Positions 1-10,634 of a stretch of 64,000 bases of DNA are shown here, one piece after another (the stretch's first letter is position 1; every line of letters starts with the position of its first letter). The position numbers and the translations under genes are program-made. Under the pieces are notes generated by a model. That model worked only from the letters and a program-made list of their open reading frames with translations, was not told the DNA's origin and searched no databases. The DNA comes from Alphaproteobacteria bacterium. GTDB taxonomy: Bacteria; Pseudomonadota; Alphaproteobacteria; UBA6615. The stretch covers positions 1 to 64,000 of the forward strand of contig PBWR01000024.1 in the NCBI GenBank assembly GCA_002727315.1. Reading direction: 5' to 3'.

Positions 1-453
<453 letters not shown>

Positions 454-2049
454 CTAAGCCGACAAAGCCGCCGGCGCTGTTTTTTCTCGCTTCACGAGCA
501 GCTTGTTCAAGCCGTGCAGATAGGCACGCGCAGATGCCACCAGAGTATCGGCATCGGCGCCCTGCCCGTTGACGGTCTTGCCATTCTCTTCGAGCCGGAC
601 GGTGACTTCCGCCTGTGCGTCCGTCCCGCCGGTGACCGCATGGACCTGGTAGAGCTGCAGCTCTGCCTCATGCGGGAAGAGCGCGCTGATCGCGTTGAAG
701 GTCGCATCGACCGGGCCGTTGCCCTTGGCCGTCGTCGCCACCGTCTCGCCATCGATCTCAAGCTCAAGATCGGCCTCCTGTGGCCCTTTCGAGCCGGCCC
801 GCACCTGCAACGAAACGAAACGAATGCGCTCGTTGTCATGCTGGATCGTGTCGTCGACAAGCACGATCAGGTCCTCGTCAAAGAGTTCCTTCTTCTTGTC
901 CGCGAGATCTTTGAACCGCTGGAAGGCATCGCGAACCGCATTGTCGCCCAGGTTGCCGTAACCCAGATCCTTGAGCTTTTCGCGGAATGCGTGGCTTCCC
1001 GAATGCTTGCCCATAACGAGGTTGGACTCGTTCAGCCCGACCGATTCCGGCGTCATGATCTCGTAGGTCTCCGCGTTCTTGAGAACGCCGTCCTGATGAA
1101 TGCCGGATTCGTGAGCGAACGCGTTCGCGCCGACAATGGCCTTGTTGGGCTGAACGTTGAAGCCGGTGATCGTCGAGACCAGGTGACTGGCCCGCGTGAT
1201 CACTGTGGCATCCGCACCGGTGAGATATGGCATGGCGTCGTGACGCGTGCGCAGCGCCATGATGATCTCCTCGAGCGCGCAGTTGCCCGCGCGTTCGCCT
1301 ATGCCGTTGATGGTGCACTCGACCTGACGCGCGCCGACGCCCACGGCCGCCAACGAGTTGGCCACCGCCAATCCGAGATCGTTGTGGCAATGCACCGAGA
1401 TCACGGCCTGGTCGATATTGGGTACCCGGTTGAACAGCATTTCGATGAGCGCTGCGAACTCTTCCGGCACTGCATACCCGACCGTATCGGGAATGTTGAT
1501 CGTGCCCGCACCGGCGCGGATGGCGCTTTCAACCGTCCGGCACAGAAAGTCATGCTCCGTTCGCGAGCCATCTTCGGGAGACCACTCCACATCCGGGCAG
1601 AGATTGCGGGCATAGCTGACGCTGTCGATGATCGCCTCGTGCACCTCTTCCGGCTCCATCTGGAGCTTGAACTTCATGTGCAGCGGACTGGTCGACAGGA
1701 ACGTGTGAATGCGCGGGCTCTCCGCAACCTTCACCGCTTCCCAGGCGCGTTCGATATCCTGATGCGCCGCGCGTGCAAGGCCGGCGACGGTCGAGGTTTT
1801 CACCGTGTTGGCGACCTCGCGAACGGCTTCGAAATCCCCGTTCGATGCGATCGGGAATCCGGCCTCGATGATGTCGACGCCGAGTTCTTCAAGAATCTGC
1901 GCGACGCGCACCTTTTCTTCGAGATTCATGGAACACCCGGGCGACTGTTCGCCGTCGCGCAAGGTGGTGTCGAAAATACGGACGTAGTTCGGGTCGCTCT
2001 TGTCGACCGGAGACTCCGTGTCCTTCGTGGTGTTTTCCGTGGCGGTCAT
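454..2049 (-). CDS. leuA: 2-isopropylmalate synthase
   Basis: Condenses acetyl-CoA with 2-oxoisovalerate, the first committed step of leucine synthesis. The product is 531 residues, normal for the long LeuA class. The catalytic HMGL-like TIM barrel shows DTTLRDGEQSPG at residues 27-38, the metal-binding HCHND near residue 218, and GINGIGERAGN-type residues after it. The C-terminal third is the LeuA dimer domain that mediates leucine feedback. The open frame extends upstream to 2142, but the ATG at 2049 is preferred: the family begins near there and AGGACC precedes it. The extra upstream codons overlap a hairpin and look like leader RNA. ilvC lies upstream on the same strand. Confidence 0.96.
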   Translation of the reverse strand: MTATENTTKDTESPVDKSDPNYVRIFDTTLRDGEQSPGCSMNLEEKVRVAQILEELGVDIIEAGFPIASNGDFEAVREVANTVKTSTVAGLARAAHQDIERAWEAVKVAESPRIHTFLSTSPLHMKFKLQMEPEEVHEAIIDSVSYARNLCPDVEWSPEDGSRTEHDFLCRTVESAIRAGAGTINIPDTVGYAVPEEFAALIEMLFNRVPNIDQAVISVHCHNDLGLAVANSLAAVGVGARQVECTINGIGERAGNCALEEIIMALRTRHDAMPYLTGADATVITRASHLVSTITGFNVQPNKAIVGANAFAHESGIHQDGVLKNAETYEIMTPESVGLNESNLVMGKHSGSHAFREKLKDLGYGNLGDNAVRDAFQRFKDLADKKKELFDEDLIVLVDDTIQHDNERIRFVSLQVRAGSKGPQEADLELEIDGETVATTAKGNGPVDATFNAISALFPHEAELQLYQVHAVTGGTDAQAEVTVRLEENGKTVNGQGADADTLVASARAYLHGLNKLLVKREKTAPAALSA

Positions 2050-2096
2050 TGGTCCTGTCTCAAATTCGAATTGCTGACTTAGGGTAGTGAACTTCT

Positions 2097-2139
2097 CCCC
2101 TGAACGAACAGGCCGCTTCGGTCTGTCGTCGTTCAGGGG
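2097..2139 (-). promoter_or_regulatory. Strong leader hairpin upstream of leuA
   Basis: CCCCTGAACGA at 2097-2107 pairs perfectly with TCGTTCAGGGG at 2129-2139. Inside, ACAGGCC at 2108-2114 pairs with GGTCTGT at 2120-2126 with one wobble, leaving a 2-nt bulge and a 5-nt loop. The stop codon of a Leu-rich small ORF (2133-2135) lies within the stem, about 85 nt before the leuA start. No T-run follows, so if it regulates leuA the mechanism may be translational, or transcriptional but not through a classical terminator. The structure is read directly; the regulatory role is inferred. Confidence 0.5.
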
Positions 2140-2270
2140 CACCTAAGTCGCAGCGCCGCACCGCCGATAAGAAGCGCGTCGAGATCAAGCACAGCCAGGC
2201 GCAAAGCAACCGCGCCCGTTCCGTTTGCGGAACGGTGCGAAAAACCGGTTGCTGTGCGGACGATTGCCAC
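2133..2270 (-). CDS. Candidate leucine leader peptide of leuA
   Basis: Small ORF of 45 codons if read from a GTG at 2270, which is preceded by AGGGGAG at suitable distance; the frame is open to an ATG at 2321. Its last 21 residues before RCP contain eight leucines (pattern ALRLAVLDLDALLIGG then AALRL), using several different Leu codons. It ends at a TGA inside the hairpin upstream of leuA. A Leu-rich peptide ending in a hairpin ahead of a leucine synthesis gene is the classical layout of attenuation. Chance leucine richness in high-G+C sequence is the alternative. Confidence 0.4.
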   Translation of the reverse strand: MAIVRTATGFSHRSANGTGAVALRLAVLDLDALLIGGAALRLRCP

Positions 2271-2450
2271 ACCCAATTCTCCCCTACGGCACCTGAGGAT
2301 CCTCAAAAACGAAGAATCCACGCCACGCCGTTAACAAATGGTGAACGATCCGTACAACATTACGCAAAGAAAACGCCTTAACGCCCTTGTTTTAGAGCGA
2401 TTTTACTGGTTACCGCAACGATTTTGTTAACCAAACCGGCGAGAATTGAT

Positions 2451-2475
2451 CCGCGGGCGCAAACGACGCCCGCGG
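2451..2475 (-). terminator. Probable terminator of ilvC
   Basis: A 9-bp perfect GC stem (CCGCGGGCG with CGCCCGCGG) with a 7-nt loop lies about 20 bases past the ilvC stop. A weakly T-rich stretch (ATCAATTCTC on the minus strand) follows. Confidence 0.55.
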
Positions 2476-2496
2476 ACCGGAATCCGACGACCGGAT

Positions 2497-3591
<1,095 letters not shown>

Positions 3592-3636
3592 TTACAGTGC
3601 CGCCCGCCCGCGGGCAATGACGGCCTTCATGCTTGC

Positions 3637-4185
3637 TCAGTCGTCGTGCGCATCGAGCCCGAAATTCGGGGTCCCGTCCTTGCCGCTGCGGCTAAGCGCA
3701 ACCACGCCTGAGCGGGAGATTTCCGTTCGACCGAGGTTCCGCATGAGTTGCAGGAAGCTGTCGACCTTGTCCGATGCGCCGGTCAGTGAAAACACGAAGG
3801 AATCCACCCCCGTATCGACGACCCGGGCACGGAAGATATCCGCGATCCGCAACGCTTCGCGCCGTTCGGGACCATCATTCTCGATTTTGACCAGGGCCAC
3901 CTCATGCGCCACATGGGGACCGTCCTCGGTCAGGTCATGCACCTCGCGCACCGGCACCAGCCGTTCCAGCTGTGCCTTGATCTGCTCGATGATCATCGGA
4001 GTTCCGGTGGTCACGAGATTGATCCGGGATGAGGATTCATCCTCGCTGACGGCGGCAACCGTCAGGGTTTCAATGTTGTAACCCCGGCCCGAAAACAGCC
4101 CGACCACACGCGCCAGAACGCCGGGCTCGTTGTCGACCAGGACCGCCAGGACATGCCGTTCCTCGGCTTCTGATTTGTTCGCCAT
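3637..4185 (-). CDS. ilvN: Acetolactate synthase small (regulatory) subunit
   Basis: Regulatory subunit that raises the activity of the catalytic subunit and confers valine feedback. It has 182 residues from the ATG at 4185; a GTG lies one codon upstream. The N-terminal ACT domain is plain (HVLAVLVDNEPGVLARVVGLFSG region), followed by the C-terminal ALS_ss domain with LMRNLGRTEISRSGVVALSR. Length and domain order match the IlvH/IlvN family. It lies 72 bases after ilvB, on the same strand. Confidence 0.95.
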   Translation of the reverse strand: MANKSEAEERHVLAVLVDNEPGVLARVVGLFSGRGYNIETLTVAAVSEDESSSRINLVTTGTPMIIEQIKAQLERLVPVREVHDLTEDGPHVAHEVALVKIENDGPERREALRIADIFRARVVDTGVDSFVFSLTGASDKVDSFLQLMRNLGRTEISRSGVVALSRSGKDGTPNFGLDAHDD

Positions 4186-4257
4186 CACATGCTGCTTTCA
4201 ATAGGTGCAAGGGAAGACGCGCGGCCGCCGGGTCGGGCGATCGCGCAACGCCGGTGT

Positions 4258-6027
4258 CTAGACCAGCACCATGCCTTCTTCCGACTGCTTTTGTTCCTGC
4301 TGATCTTCCAGACCCAGAAGGATCTCGTTATGGGCGGCACCGCCGGGGATCATGGGGAAGCAATTCTCTTCCTTGCTCACCACCATATCGACAAGGACCG
4401 GCCCCGGGGTCTCGATCATCTGCTTGATGACATCATCGACCTCATCGGGTTGGGTTGCGCGCAATCCGGTGATCCCGTAGGCCTCCGCCAGCTTGATGAA
4501 GTCGGGCAGTCCGTCGGAATAGGATTCCGAATATCGTGCGCCGTGCAGCAGCTCCTGCCATTGGCGGACCATGCCGAGCCAGTAATTGTTCAAGATGAAG
4601 ATCTTCACCGGCAGCTTGTACTGCGCGATGGTGCCCAGCTCTTGGATGTTCATCATGGTCGAGGCTTCGCCGGCAATATCGATGACCAGCGAATCCGGAT
4701 GTCCGACCTGCACGCCGACGGCTGCGGGAAGTCCGTAGCCCATGGTGCCCAGGCCACCCGACGTCATCCACCGGTTCGGCTTGTCGAAATGATAGTACTG
4801 GGCAGCCCACATCTGGTGCTGACCGACCTCGGTCGTCACCAGCGCGTCCATATCCTTGGTGAGCTCGTACAGGCGCTTAATCGCGTATTGCGGCTTGATC
4901 TCGTCTTTCGGGCCTGTGCCCTGTTCGAATCCGAGACAGTCCACCGCACGCCATTCATCGATCTGTTTCCACCACGCATCGAGCGCCTTGCCGTCCGGCT
5001 TCGCCTTGCGCGCCTTCCACTTCTCGAGCATCTCCTCGACCACGTTCGCCACGTCGCCGACGATCGGAACATCGACCGCGATGTTCTTGTTGATCGAACT
5101 GGGATCGATGTCGATCTGGATCTTCTTGGAACCCGGCGAGAAGGCATCCGTCCGACCCGTCACGCGGTCGTCGAAACGCGCACCGATCGCGATCATCACG
5201 TCGCAATCGTGCATCGCCAGATTGGATTCATAGGTTCCGTGCATGCCCAGCATGCCCAGCCATTGCGGTGACGAACCCGGGTACGCGCCCAGGCCCATGA
5301 TCGTCGTCGTGGCCGGATATCCCGTTGCGTTCACGAACTCGGTCACCAGTTCACACGCGCGCGCGCCGGAATTGACGCATCCGCCGCCGATATAGAAGAT
5401 CGGCTTCTTGGCGTTGGCGATCAGCTCGACGGCCTCCTCGATCGCCGCGTCGGCGCCTTCGCGCTGCGGGTTGTAGTGACGATGGGCGACGTTCTCGGGC
5501 GAGTGATACTCGCCCTCCGCAAACTGAACATCCTTGGGCAAATCGATCACCACGGGCCCGGGACGCCCGGCGGCGACCACATAGAATGCCTCGTGCATGA
5601 CCTCGCTCAGATCGTCGACATCCTTCACGAGATAATTGTGCTTGGTGCACGGCCGGGTAATCCCGGTCGTGTCGGCTTCCTGGAAAGCGTCATTGCCGAT
5701 GAGATGGGTCGGCACCTGCCCGGTCAGGCAAACCACCGGGATGCTGTCCATCAGCGCATCGGTCAGGCCCGTGACGGCGTTCGTGGCACCAGGCCCCGAG
5801 GTCACCAGCACCACGCCGACCTTGCCTGTGGAACGCGCATATCCTTCTGCCATGTGCACCGCACCCTGTTCGTGACGAACCAGGATGTGACGCACCGAAT
5901 TCTGTTTGAACAGCGCGTCGTACATCGGGAGTACCGCGCCGCCGGGATAGCCAAAAATGACCTCGACACCCTGGTCCGCCAGGGCCTTGATCACCATTTC
6001 CGCACCGGTCATTCGATTGGCAGACAT
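4258..6027 (-). CDS. ilvB: Acetolactate synthase large (catalytic) subunit
   Basis: Thiamine-diphosphate and FAD enzyme joining pyruvate with pyruvate or 2-oxobutyrate, the entry step to valine, leucine and isoleucine. The 589 residues show the three usual domains: N-terminal TPP domain with catalytic Glu in [15 protein letters not shown] (Glu53), central FAD-binding domain, and C-terminal TPP/Mg domain ending in [13 protein letters not shown]. The metal motif reads GEAS where many homologues have GDAS, a conservative change. AAGGTG precedes the ATG. The 270 bases upstream contain no BCAA-rich leader ORF that I could find, in contrast to leuA. Confidence 0.96.
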   Translation of the reverse strand: MSANRMTGAEMVIKALADQGVEVIFGYPGGAVLPMYDALFKQNSVRHILVRHEQGAVHMAEGYARSTGKVGVVLVTSGPGATNAVTGLTDALMDSIPVVCLTGQVPTHLIGNDAFQEADTTGITRPCTKHNYLVKDVDDLSEVMHEAFYVVAAGRPGPVVIDLPKDVQFAEGEYHSPENVAHRHYNPQREGADAAIEEAVELIANAKKPIFYIGGGCVNSGARACELVTEFVNATGYPATTTIMGLGAYPGSSPQWLGMLGMHGTYESNLAMHDCDVMIAIGARFDDRVTGRTDAFSPGSKKIQIDIDPSSINKNIAVDVPIVGDVANVVEEMLEKWKARKAKPDGKALDAWWKQIDEWRAVDCLGFEQGTGPKDEIKPQYAIKRLYELTKDMDALVTTEVGQHQMWAAQYYHFDKPNRWMTSGGLGTMGYGLPAAVGVQVGHPDSLVIDIAGEASTMMNIQELGTIAQYKLPVKIFILNNYWLGMVRQWQELLHGARYSESYSDGLPDFIKLAEAYGITGLRATQPDEVDDVIKQMIETPGPVLVDMVVSKEENCFPMIPGGAAHNEILLGLEDQQEQKQSEEGMVLV

Positions 6028-6298
6028 GCCACTTCACCTTTCATTTCAATGGAACGCATCCGCCTCTCCCAAACGGCCGTTCCGGTTCACCTGGTTTCCA
6101 TCGGGACCGGGGGCATAAACGAAACTGCATTCATTTACCAGTCCGGCCCACACCACCGCCGCTTCGCCGACGCGCGAACACGCACATTTTCCGGTAGCGC
6201 GATAAAGCCAGGCACAAAAAAATCGCTGTCTGGGTGTCATCCAGAGGACGTCCCCCGCTACAAGCGCACACGAAACTTAAGAAAAGATTTAGGGCCGG

Positions 6299-7243
6299 TC
6301 AACTCAGAAATGAAAATATATCTACCGTGTTTTCGTAAGATAATTTCAAAACTTGAATGCGATCGCCGGAATCACTGCCGTCTTCCAATTGGTTACGTAG
6401 CCATGTCATCTGCCGTTTAGCGTAATTGCGCGTCTGCTGCTGGCTGTCCGCAATGGCCGCCTCCAGCGTCGTTTCGCCGCGCAAATGCGCCGCCAGGGGC
6501 GGATATCCCAACGCCTTGAATATCGGCAGGGACGGATCAAGTACCTCGGTCTGCGCGCGCGCATGCAGCGCCGCCACCTCGTCCAGGACCCCCTGGGAAA
6601 GCATATCAAGGAACCGGCTGTCCGCATTGCGGTATAGCTCTTCACGTGGCGGCTGCAGCACCACGACGCGAAACCGGGTCTCCGGCGGTGTCACGGGATC
6701 CTGCTGCCAGTCCGACAATGGGCGCCCCGTGGCCTCGACCACCTCCCAGGCGCGCAATAAGCGCTGGCTGTCGCCGGGATGCAGGCGCGCGGCGATCTCG
6801 GGATCGCGGGTGGCCAACTCGTTGTGAAAGGCCAGATCGCCGATCTCCTGCCGGCGCTTCAGCGCCCGCTCCCGCGTCTCCGGCGGCACTTCGGGGACAG
6901 GTGCGATCCCTTCCATAAGCGTCTTTAGATACAGGCCTGTGCCACCAACCAGGATCGGTCGGCGCCCGGCTACGCGGACCTCGGCAATGGCCTGTTCGGC
7001 CGCCGATGCCCATTCGGCCGTCGAACCGGCCTCGGCGGCATCGCGATAGCCGTAGAGCAGATGCGGGACCCGGGCCTCGTCATCCTCGGACGGCCGGGCT
7101 GTCAGGATGCGCAGGTCACGATACACCTGCATGGAATCGGCGTTGATGATCGTGCCGGAAAATTCTTCCGAGATCTCCATCCCGAGGCCCGACTTGCCGC
7201 TCGCCGTCGGCCCGGCGACAACGATCACCGGCGCATCAGTCAT
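6299..7243 (-). CDS. miaA: tRNA dimethylallyltransferase
   Basis: Transfers a dimethylallyl group to A37 of tRNAs that read codons starting with U. The P-loop GPTASGKS lies at residues 11-18 and the family motif DSMQVYRDLRILTARPS follows. LVGGTGLYLKTL and the DSQQQTRNYAKRQMTWLRNQ stretch near the C-terminus are characteristic. The ATG at 7243 is preferred; a GTG at 7255 in frame would place the start three bases short of the preceding gene's stop. The last 15 codons are more AT-rich than the rest. The gene directly follows the DUF1015 gene and is probably cotranscribed with it. Confidence 0.95.
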   Translation of the reverse strand: MTDAPVIVVAGPTASGKSGLGMEISEEFSGTIINADSMQVYRDLRILTARPSEDDEARVPHLLYGYRDAAEAGSTAEWASAAEQAIAEVRVAGRRPILVGGTGLYLKTLMEGIAPVPEVPPETRERALKRRQEIGDLAFHNELATRDPEIAARLHPGDSQRLLRAWEVVEATGRPLSDWQQDPVTPPETRFRVVVLQPPREELYRNADSRFLDMLSQGVLDEVAALHARAQTEVLDPSLPIFKALGYPPLAAHLRGETTLEAAIADSQQQTRNYAKRQMTWLRNQLEDGSDSGDRIQVLKLSYENTVDIFSFLS

Positions 7244-7255
7244 CGCCGAGGGCAC

Positions 7256-8497
7256 TCAACTGCCCAGGGGATACGACACCAGGCCATCGGCCAGCTTCGG
7301 CTCGAACCAGGTTGATTTCGGCGGCATCACCTCGTTGGCATCCGCCACCGCCATCAGATCTCTGATTCCGGTCGGAAACAGCGCAAAGGCGACAGCCCAA
7401 TCGCCGCCCTCCACCCGTGCCTCGAGGGCTTCCAGCCCGCGAATCCCCCCAACGAAATCGATCCGCGGGTCCGTGCGCGGATCGGCAATACCAAGGACCG
7501 GTTCTAGCAGCCGGTCCGACAGCAGTTTCACGTCGAGCCGGTCGAGCGGCGGTGCATCGGGGTCCGGTGCCGCGGTGGTTTCAAGCGCGTACCAGGCGCC
7601 ATCCAGATACATACCAAAACTGTGCTGGGCGGCCGGCCGCATCGGGCCGTCATGGGGTTTCACGTCGAAGGCTTCGCCGACACGCTCCAGGAACGCCTCC
7701 TTGGACAGCCCGTTCAGGTCCTTGACCACCCGATTGTAGTCCAGGATCCGTAATTCGTCGCTCGGGAACGCAACGATCAGAAAGCGGAAGTGCAAGTCGC
7801 CGTCCACGTGCCGGGCATCACGCAGCGCCGCCACGCGCGCCGCGGCGGCGGAGCGGTGGTGGCCGTCCGCGATATAGAGAATGTCGACCGGTGCATAGGC
7901 ATCGGCAACGCGTTGCACCTCATCGGGCTCGCTGACGGTCCAGACGATGTGGCGAACCCCGTCGGGCTGGGTGACATCGTAAGTGGCATCCCGCGCCGTG
8001 ACATCCGCCAGCACGGTGCCGATTGCCGCTTGCGGCTCATGCACGACAAGCACGGGGCCGGTCTGGGCATCGACCTCGTCGATCTGGCGCACGCGGTCAT
8101 CTTCCTTGTCAGGACGCGTGTATTCGTGTTTGCGCACCGTATTGGCGAGATAGGCCGATACGGGCGTCGCGGCGACTAGTCCGGTCTGCGGGTGATCGCC
8201 CATGACGATCCGGTAGACGTAGTAACAGGGGTTCTCGTCGCGGATCAGAATATCCGCCTCGATCATGGCGTTCAGGTTCTCCGCCCCCTTCGCATAGACC
8301 TCCTCGGCGTGAGGATCGGTCCTGGCAGGCAGGTCGATTTCCGGTCGGGAGACGTGGAGAAAACTCCACGGCCGGCCTTCGGCAAGCGCGGCGGCTTCGT
8401 CGAACGACAAAACGTCATAGGGCGGGGCGGCCACGTCCTCGGCGAAACCGGGGGCGGGGCGCAAACCGGTGAAGGGATTAAGCAGGGATTCGGTCAT
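7256..8497 (-). CDS. DUF1015 family protein
   Basis: Cytosolic protein of 413 residues belonging to the DUF1015 family. Recognised by the N-terminal PFTGLRPAP and APPYDV pattern, the central HEYTR, and the ADGHHRSAAA motif near residue 215. The family has no function that I can state with certainty; the conserved His-His-Arg signature suggests a catalytic or ligand site. It sits between the Do-type protease and miaA on the same strand and its stop abuts the possible upstream start of miaA. No membrane segment or signal peptide is seen. Upstream is a terminator for the protease gene, so it probably has its own promoter in 8498-8600. Confidence 0.85.
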   Translation of the reverse strand: MTESLLNPFTGLRPAPGFAEDVAAPPYDVLSFDEAAALAEGRPWSFLHVSRPEIDLPARTDPHAEEVYAKGAENLNAMIEADILIRDENPCYYVYRIVMGDHPQTGLVAATPVSAYLANTVRKHEYTRPDKEDDRVRQIDEVDAQTGPVLVVHEPQAAIGTVLADVTARDATYDVTQPDGVRHIVWTVSEPDEVQRVADAYAPVDILYIADGHHRSAAAARVAALRDARHVDGDLHFRFLIVAFPSDELRILDYNRVVKDLNGLSKEAFLERVGEAFDVKPHDGPMRPAAQHSFGMYLDGAWYALETTAAPDPDAPPLDRLDVKLLSDRLLEPVLGIADPRTDPRIDFVGGIRGLEALEARVEGGDWAVAFALFPTGIRDLMAVADANEVMPPKSTWFEPKLADGLVSYPLGS

Positions 8498-8600
8498 GTC
8501 GGCGGTTCGGCTTCAACAAGGTTGTCGGAAAAGGCTTTCTGGCGACCTCATCGCACAATGACGGGGCGAACGGAAGCGTTCGAAACCGACTTACCCACGA

Positions 8601-8634
8601 AAACGAAACGGCGGCACCCGGATGGGCACCACCG
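8601..8634 (-). terminator. Intrinsic terminator of the Do-type protease gene
   Basis: On the minus strand CGGTGGTGCCC pairs with GGGTGCCGCCG (11 bp including three wobbles, 4-nt loop) and is followed by TTTCGTTTT. It lies 37 bases past the protease stop codon. Confidence 0.7.
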
Positions 8635-8670
8635 TCGTCACATTCCGGAGAAACCGGCTTTGGTTTCGCG

Positions 8671-10185
8671 TCAGGAAGGTTTGATGCGCACGGCGACAAA
8701 CCGGCGGTCGCCATTGCGGTTGATCTTGAGAAGAACAGAGCTGCGATCCGCATCCCGTGCTTCGCGAATCTTGTCCGCGATCTGACCCGGGGTGCTGACC
8801 TCTTCCTGGCTCACCTCGACGATCACATCACCGGGACGCAGGCTCTTCTCCGCGGCCGCGCTGTCGGTCTGGACGCCGGTGATCACGACACCACGCAGAT
8901 CGTCGGGCAGGGAAAACTGCGCGCGCATCTGGTCGGTAATCGACGTCACCGTGACACCCAGATCGTCGATCGCGGCTTCCTCGGGCTCGATCGCTTCGCC
9001 GCGCGGGCCGGCCGATGCGAGGACCGGAACCTCTTCCTCCAGCTCACCAATCCGAACCGACACGGTCACTTCGCGCTCGTTCCGCCAAACCTGGACCGGT
9101 ACGCTCTTGCCGATATCGGTTTCGGCAACGATCCGCGGCAGTCCGCGCATGGTGTCGACCGACTTGCCGTCGAACGTCAGGATGACGTCGCCGGCTTCGA
9201 TGCCGCTCTTCTCGGCCGGTCCGTCACCGGTGACGGATGAGACGAGCGCACCGCGGGCGGAGTCGAGACCAATACTTTCCGCGATCTCGTCTGTTACCGA
9301 CTGAATGCGAACACCCAGCCAACCGCGGCGGGTCTGGCCAAAGTCCCGTAGCTGCGCAACCACGCGCTCGGCAATCGATGACGGGATGGCGAAGCCGACA
9401 CCCACGCTGCCGCCGGTCGGCGAGAAGATCGCGGTGTTCACACCGATGACTTCGCCATCCATGTTGAACATCGGTCCGCCGGAGTTGCCCCGGTTGATCG
9501 AGGCATCGGTCTGCAGGAAGTTGTCATAGGGTCCCTGCCGAATGTCACGCTGACGGGCCGAGATGATGCCGGCGGTAACCGTGCCACCCAGGCCGAACGG
9601 ATTGCCGATGGCGATGACCCAGTCGCCAACACGCGAGGACGTCGAATCGCCCCACGGGACATGGGGCAGATCGCGGCCGGCATCGATTTTCAGGAGCGCC
9701 AGATCGGTCTTCGGATCCCGGCCAAGGAGTTCCGCCTTATGCTGGCTGTCATCCGACAGGGTCACCGTGATTTCATCGGCACCGTCGATGACGTGGTTGT
9801 TCGTCACCACCAAACCGCTGGCATCGATGATGAAACCCGAACCCAGCGAGGTGGCTCGACGCGGCGCCCCTTGCGGATTGCGATTGAAGAAATCGCGGAA
9901 CATGTCGCCGAAGGGCGAACCTGGTGGGGCCTGGGGAATTTCCGGGCCACGTTCCTGTCCCTGCTGCTTCACGAGCTGCGTGCTAGAAATATTGACGACG
10001 GTCGGCAACAGGAGCTCGGCGAGATCGGCCAAGGAATCCGGTGCAGAACGTGCCGCGGCGGGTTGGGCGGGAAGCACCAGCGCCAGGGCGAACAGTGTGC
10101 CGATCAGGAACGCGCTTGCTGCATTGATGCGGCCGGCCTTCCAGCCGACCTTTGCAGTGGTTTGCGGCCTAGGTTTCGAGGTCAT
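8671..10185 (-). CDS. Do-type periplasmic serine endoprotease (DegP/DegQ-like)
   Basis: Trypsin-like protease with chaperone activity acting on misfolded periplasmic and envelope proteins. From the ATG at 10185 it has 504 residues: a basic N-terminus with one hydrophobic signal segment (about 23-45), then a protease domain with His131 (TNNHVIDG), Asp161 (TDLALLKI) and Ser235 (RGNSGGP). Two PDZ domains follow, the first with GWLGVRIQSVT and the second from about residue 410. The frame is open to 10335 but a ribosome site (GGAG) precedes 10185 and the signal peptide starts there. It lies downstream of hflK-hflC-DUF2065, a common grouping of envelope proteolysis genes. The exact paralogue (degP, degQ or mucD) cannot be decided here. 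Confidence 0.94.
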   Translation of the reverse strand: MTSKPRPQTTAKVGWKAGRINAASAFLIGTLFALALVLPAQPAAARSAPDSLADLAELLLPTVVNISSTQLVKQQGQERGPEIPQAPPGSPFGDMFRDFFNRNPQGAPRRATSLGSGFIIDASGLVVTNNHVIDGADEITVTLSDDSQHKAELLGRDPKTDLALLKIDAGRDLPHVPWGDSTSSRVGDWVIAIGNPFGLGGTVTAGIISARQRDIRQGPYDNFLQTDASINRGNSGGPMFNMDGEVIGVNTAIFSPTGGSVGVGFAIPSSIAERVVAQLRDFGQTRRGWLGVRIQSVTDEIAESIGLDSARGALVSSVTGDGPAEKSGIEAGDVILTFDGKSVDTMRGLPRIVAETDIGKSVPVQVWRNEREVTVSVRIGELEEEVPVLASAGPRGEAIEPEEAAIDDLGVTVTSITDQMRAQFSLPDDLRGVVITGVQTDSAAAEKSLRPGDVIVEVSQEEVSTPGQIADKIREARDADRSSVLLKINRNGDRRFVAVRIKPS

Positions 10186-10249
10186 TTCTACGGTTACTCC
10201 CGTTCCAGAAGTTTCTGCCGTTCGTCGGTCCTTTTCACTTGCTACGTCC

Positions 10250-10278
10250 GATATGAGAAACCGGATCTGGCTCGTCAA
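10250..10278 (-). promoter_or_regulatory. Candidate promoter of the Do-type protease gene
   Basis: On the minus strand TTGACG (10278-10273) and CATATC (10255-10250) are separated by exactly 17 bases, about 65 bases ahead of the protease ATG. The -35 match is good and the -10 match is modest. Confidence 0.35.
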
Positions 10279-10412
10279 GGGACCGTTCGACGGCAGAGCG
10301 ACACCCGTGTCGCTGCACAACCATATGGAAGCCAATCATGTTCGGAATTTGGCACCCTTTCGACGCATTTGCGGCATCGTGATCGCAGCCAATGACATTC
10401 ACGTGAGCCCGG

Positions 10413-10628
10413 CTAGAACTGGATCACCTTCAAAAGCACCAGCAGGCCGAAGCCGGCCATCGCCGCCACGACACCACCAGAACGCAGTGTCGCTTCCGGC
10501 ATGTTGGTCATCTGGGCGATCAACCGCTTCATCTGGATCGGGAAGAAGGCATAGATCAGGCCTTCCACCAGCAGGATCAGTCCAAACCCGATCAGCAGAA
10601 AGCTGCCCAGGAGAAGGAGTTGTCCCAT
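10413..10628 (-). CDS. DUF2065 small membrane protein (YjeT-like)
   Basis: Small inner-membrane protein of 71 residues with two predicted helices, one at the N-terminus (LLLLGSFLLIGFGLILLVEGL) and one at the C-terminus (VVAAMAGFGLLVLLKV), joined by a loop with FFPIQMKR. This matches DUF2065, whose E. coli member yjeT also lies directly after hflC. Its role is unproven, but the persistent neighbourhood suggests a link with the HflKC-FtsH complex. It starts six bases after the hflC stop, so the genes are surely cotranscribed. Confidence 0.85.
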   Translation of the reverse strand: MGQLLLLGSFLLIGFGLILLVEGLIYAFFPIQMKRLIAQMTNMPEATLRSGGVVAAMAGFGLLVLLKVIQF

Positions 10629-10634
10629 CGTTCC

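Noticed and set aside
2330-2431. Two GTTAAC palindromes in the leuA-ilvC gap as a CtrA-like or other regulator site
   Set aside because: They are 96 bases apart, short, and lack the second half-site spacing of known motifs.
6028-6298. Possible attenuation leader for ilvB
   Set aside because: The 64-codon minus frame here is not enriched in Ile, Leu or Val and no strong stem was found.
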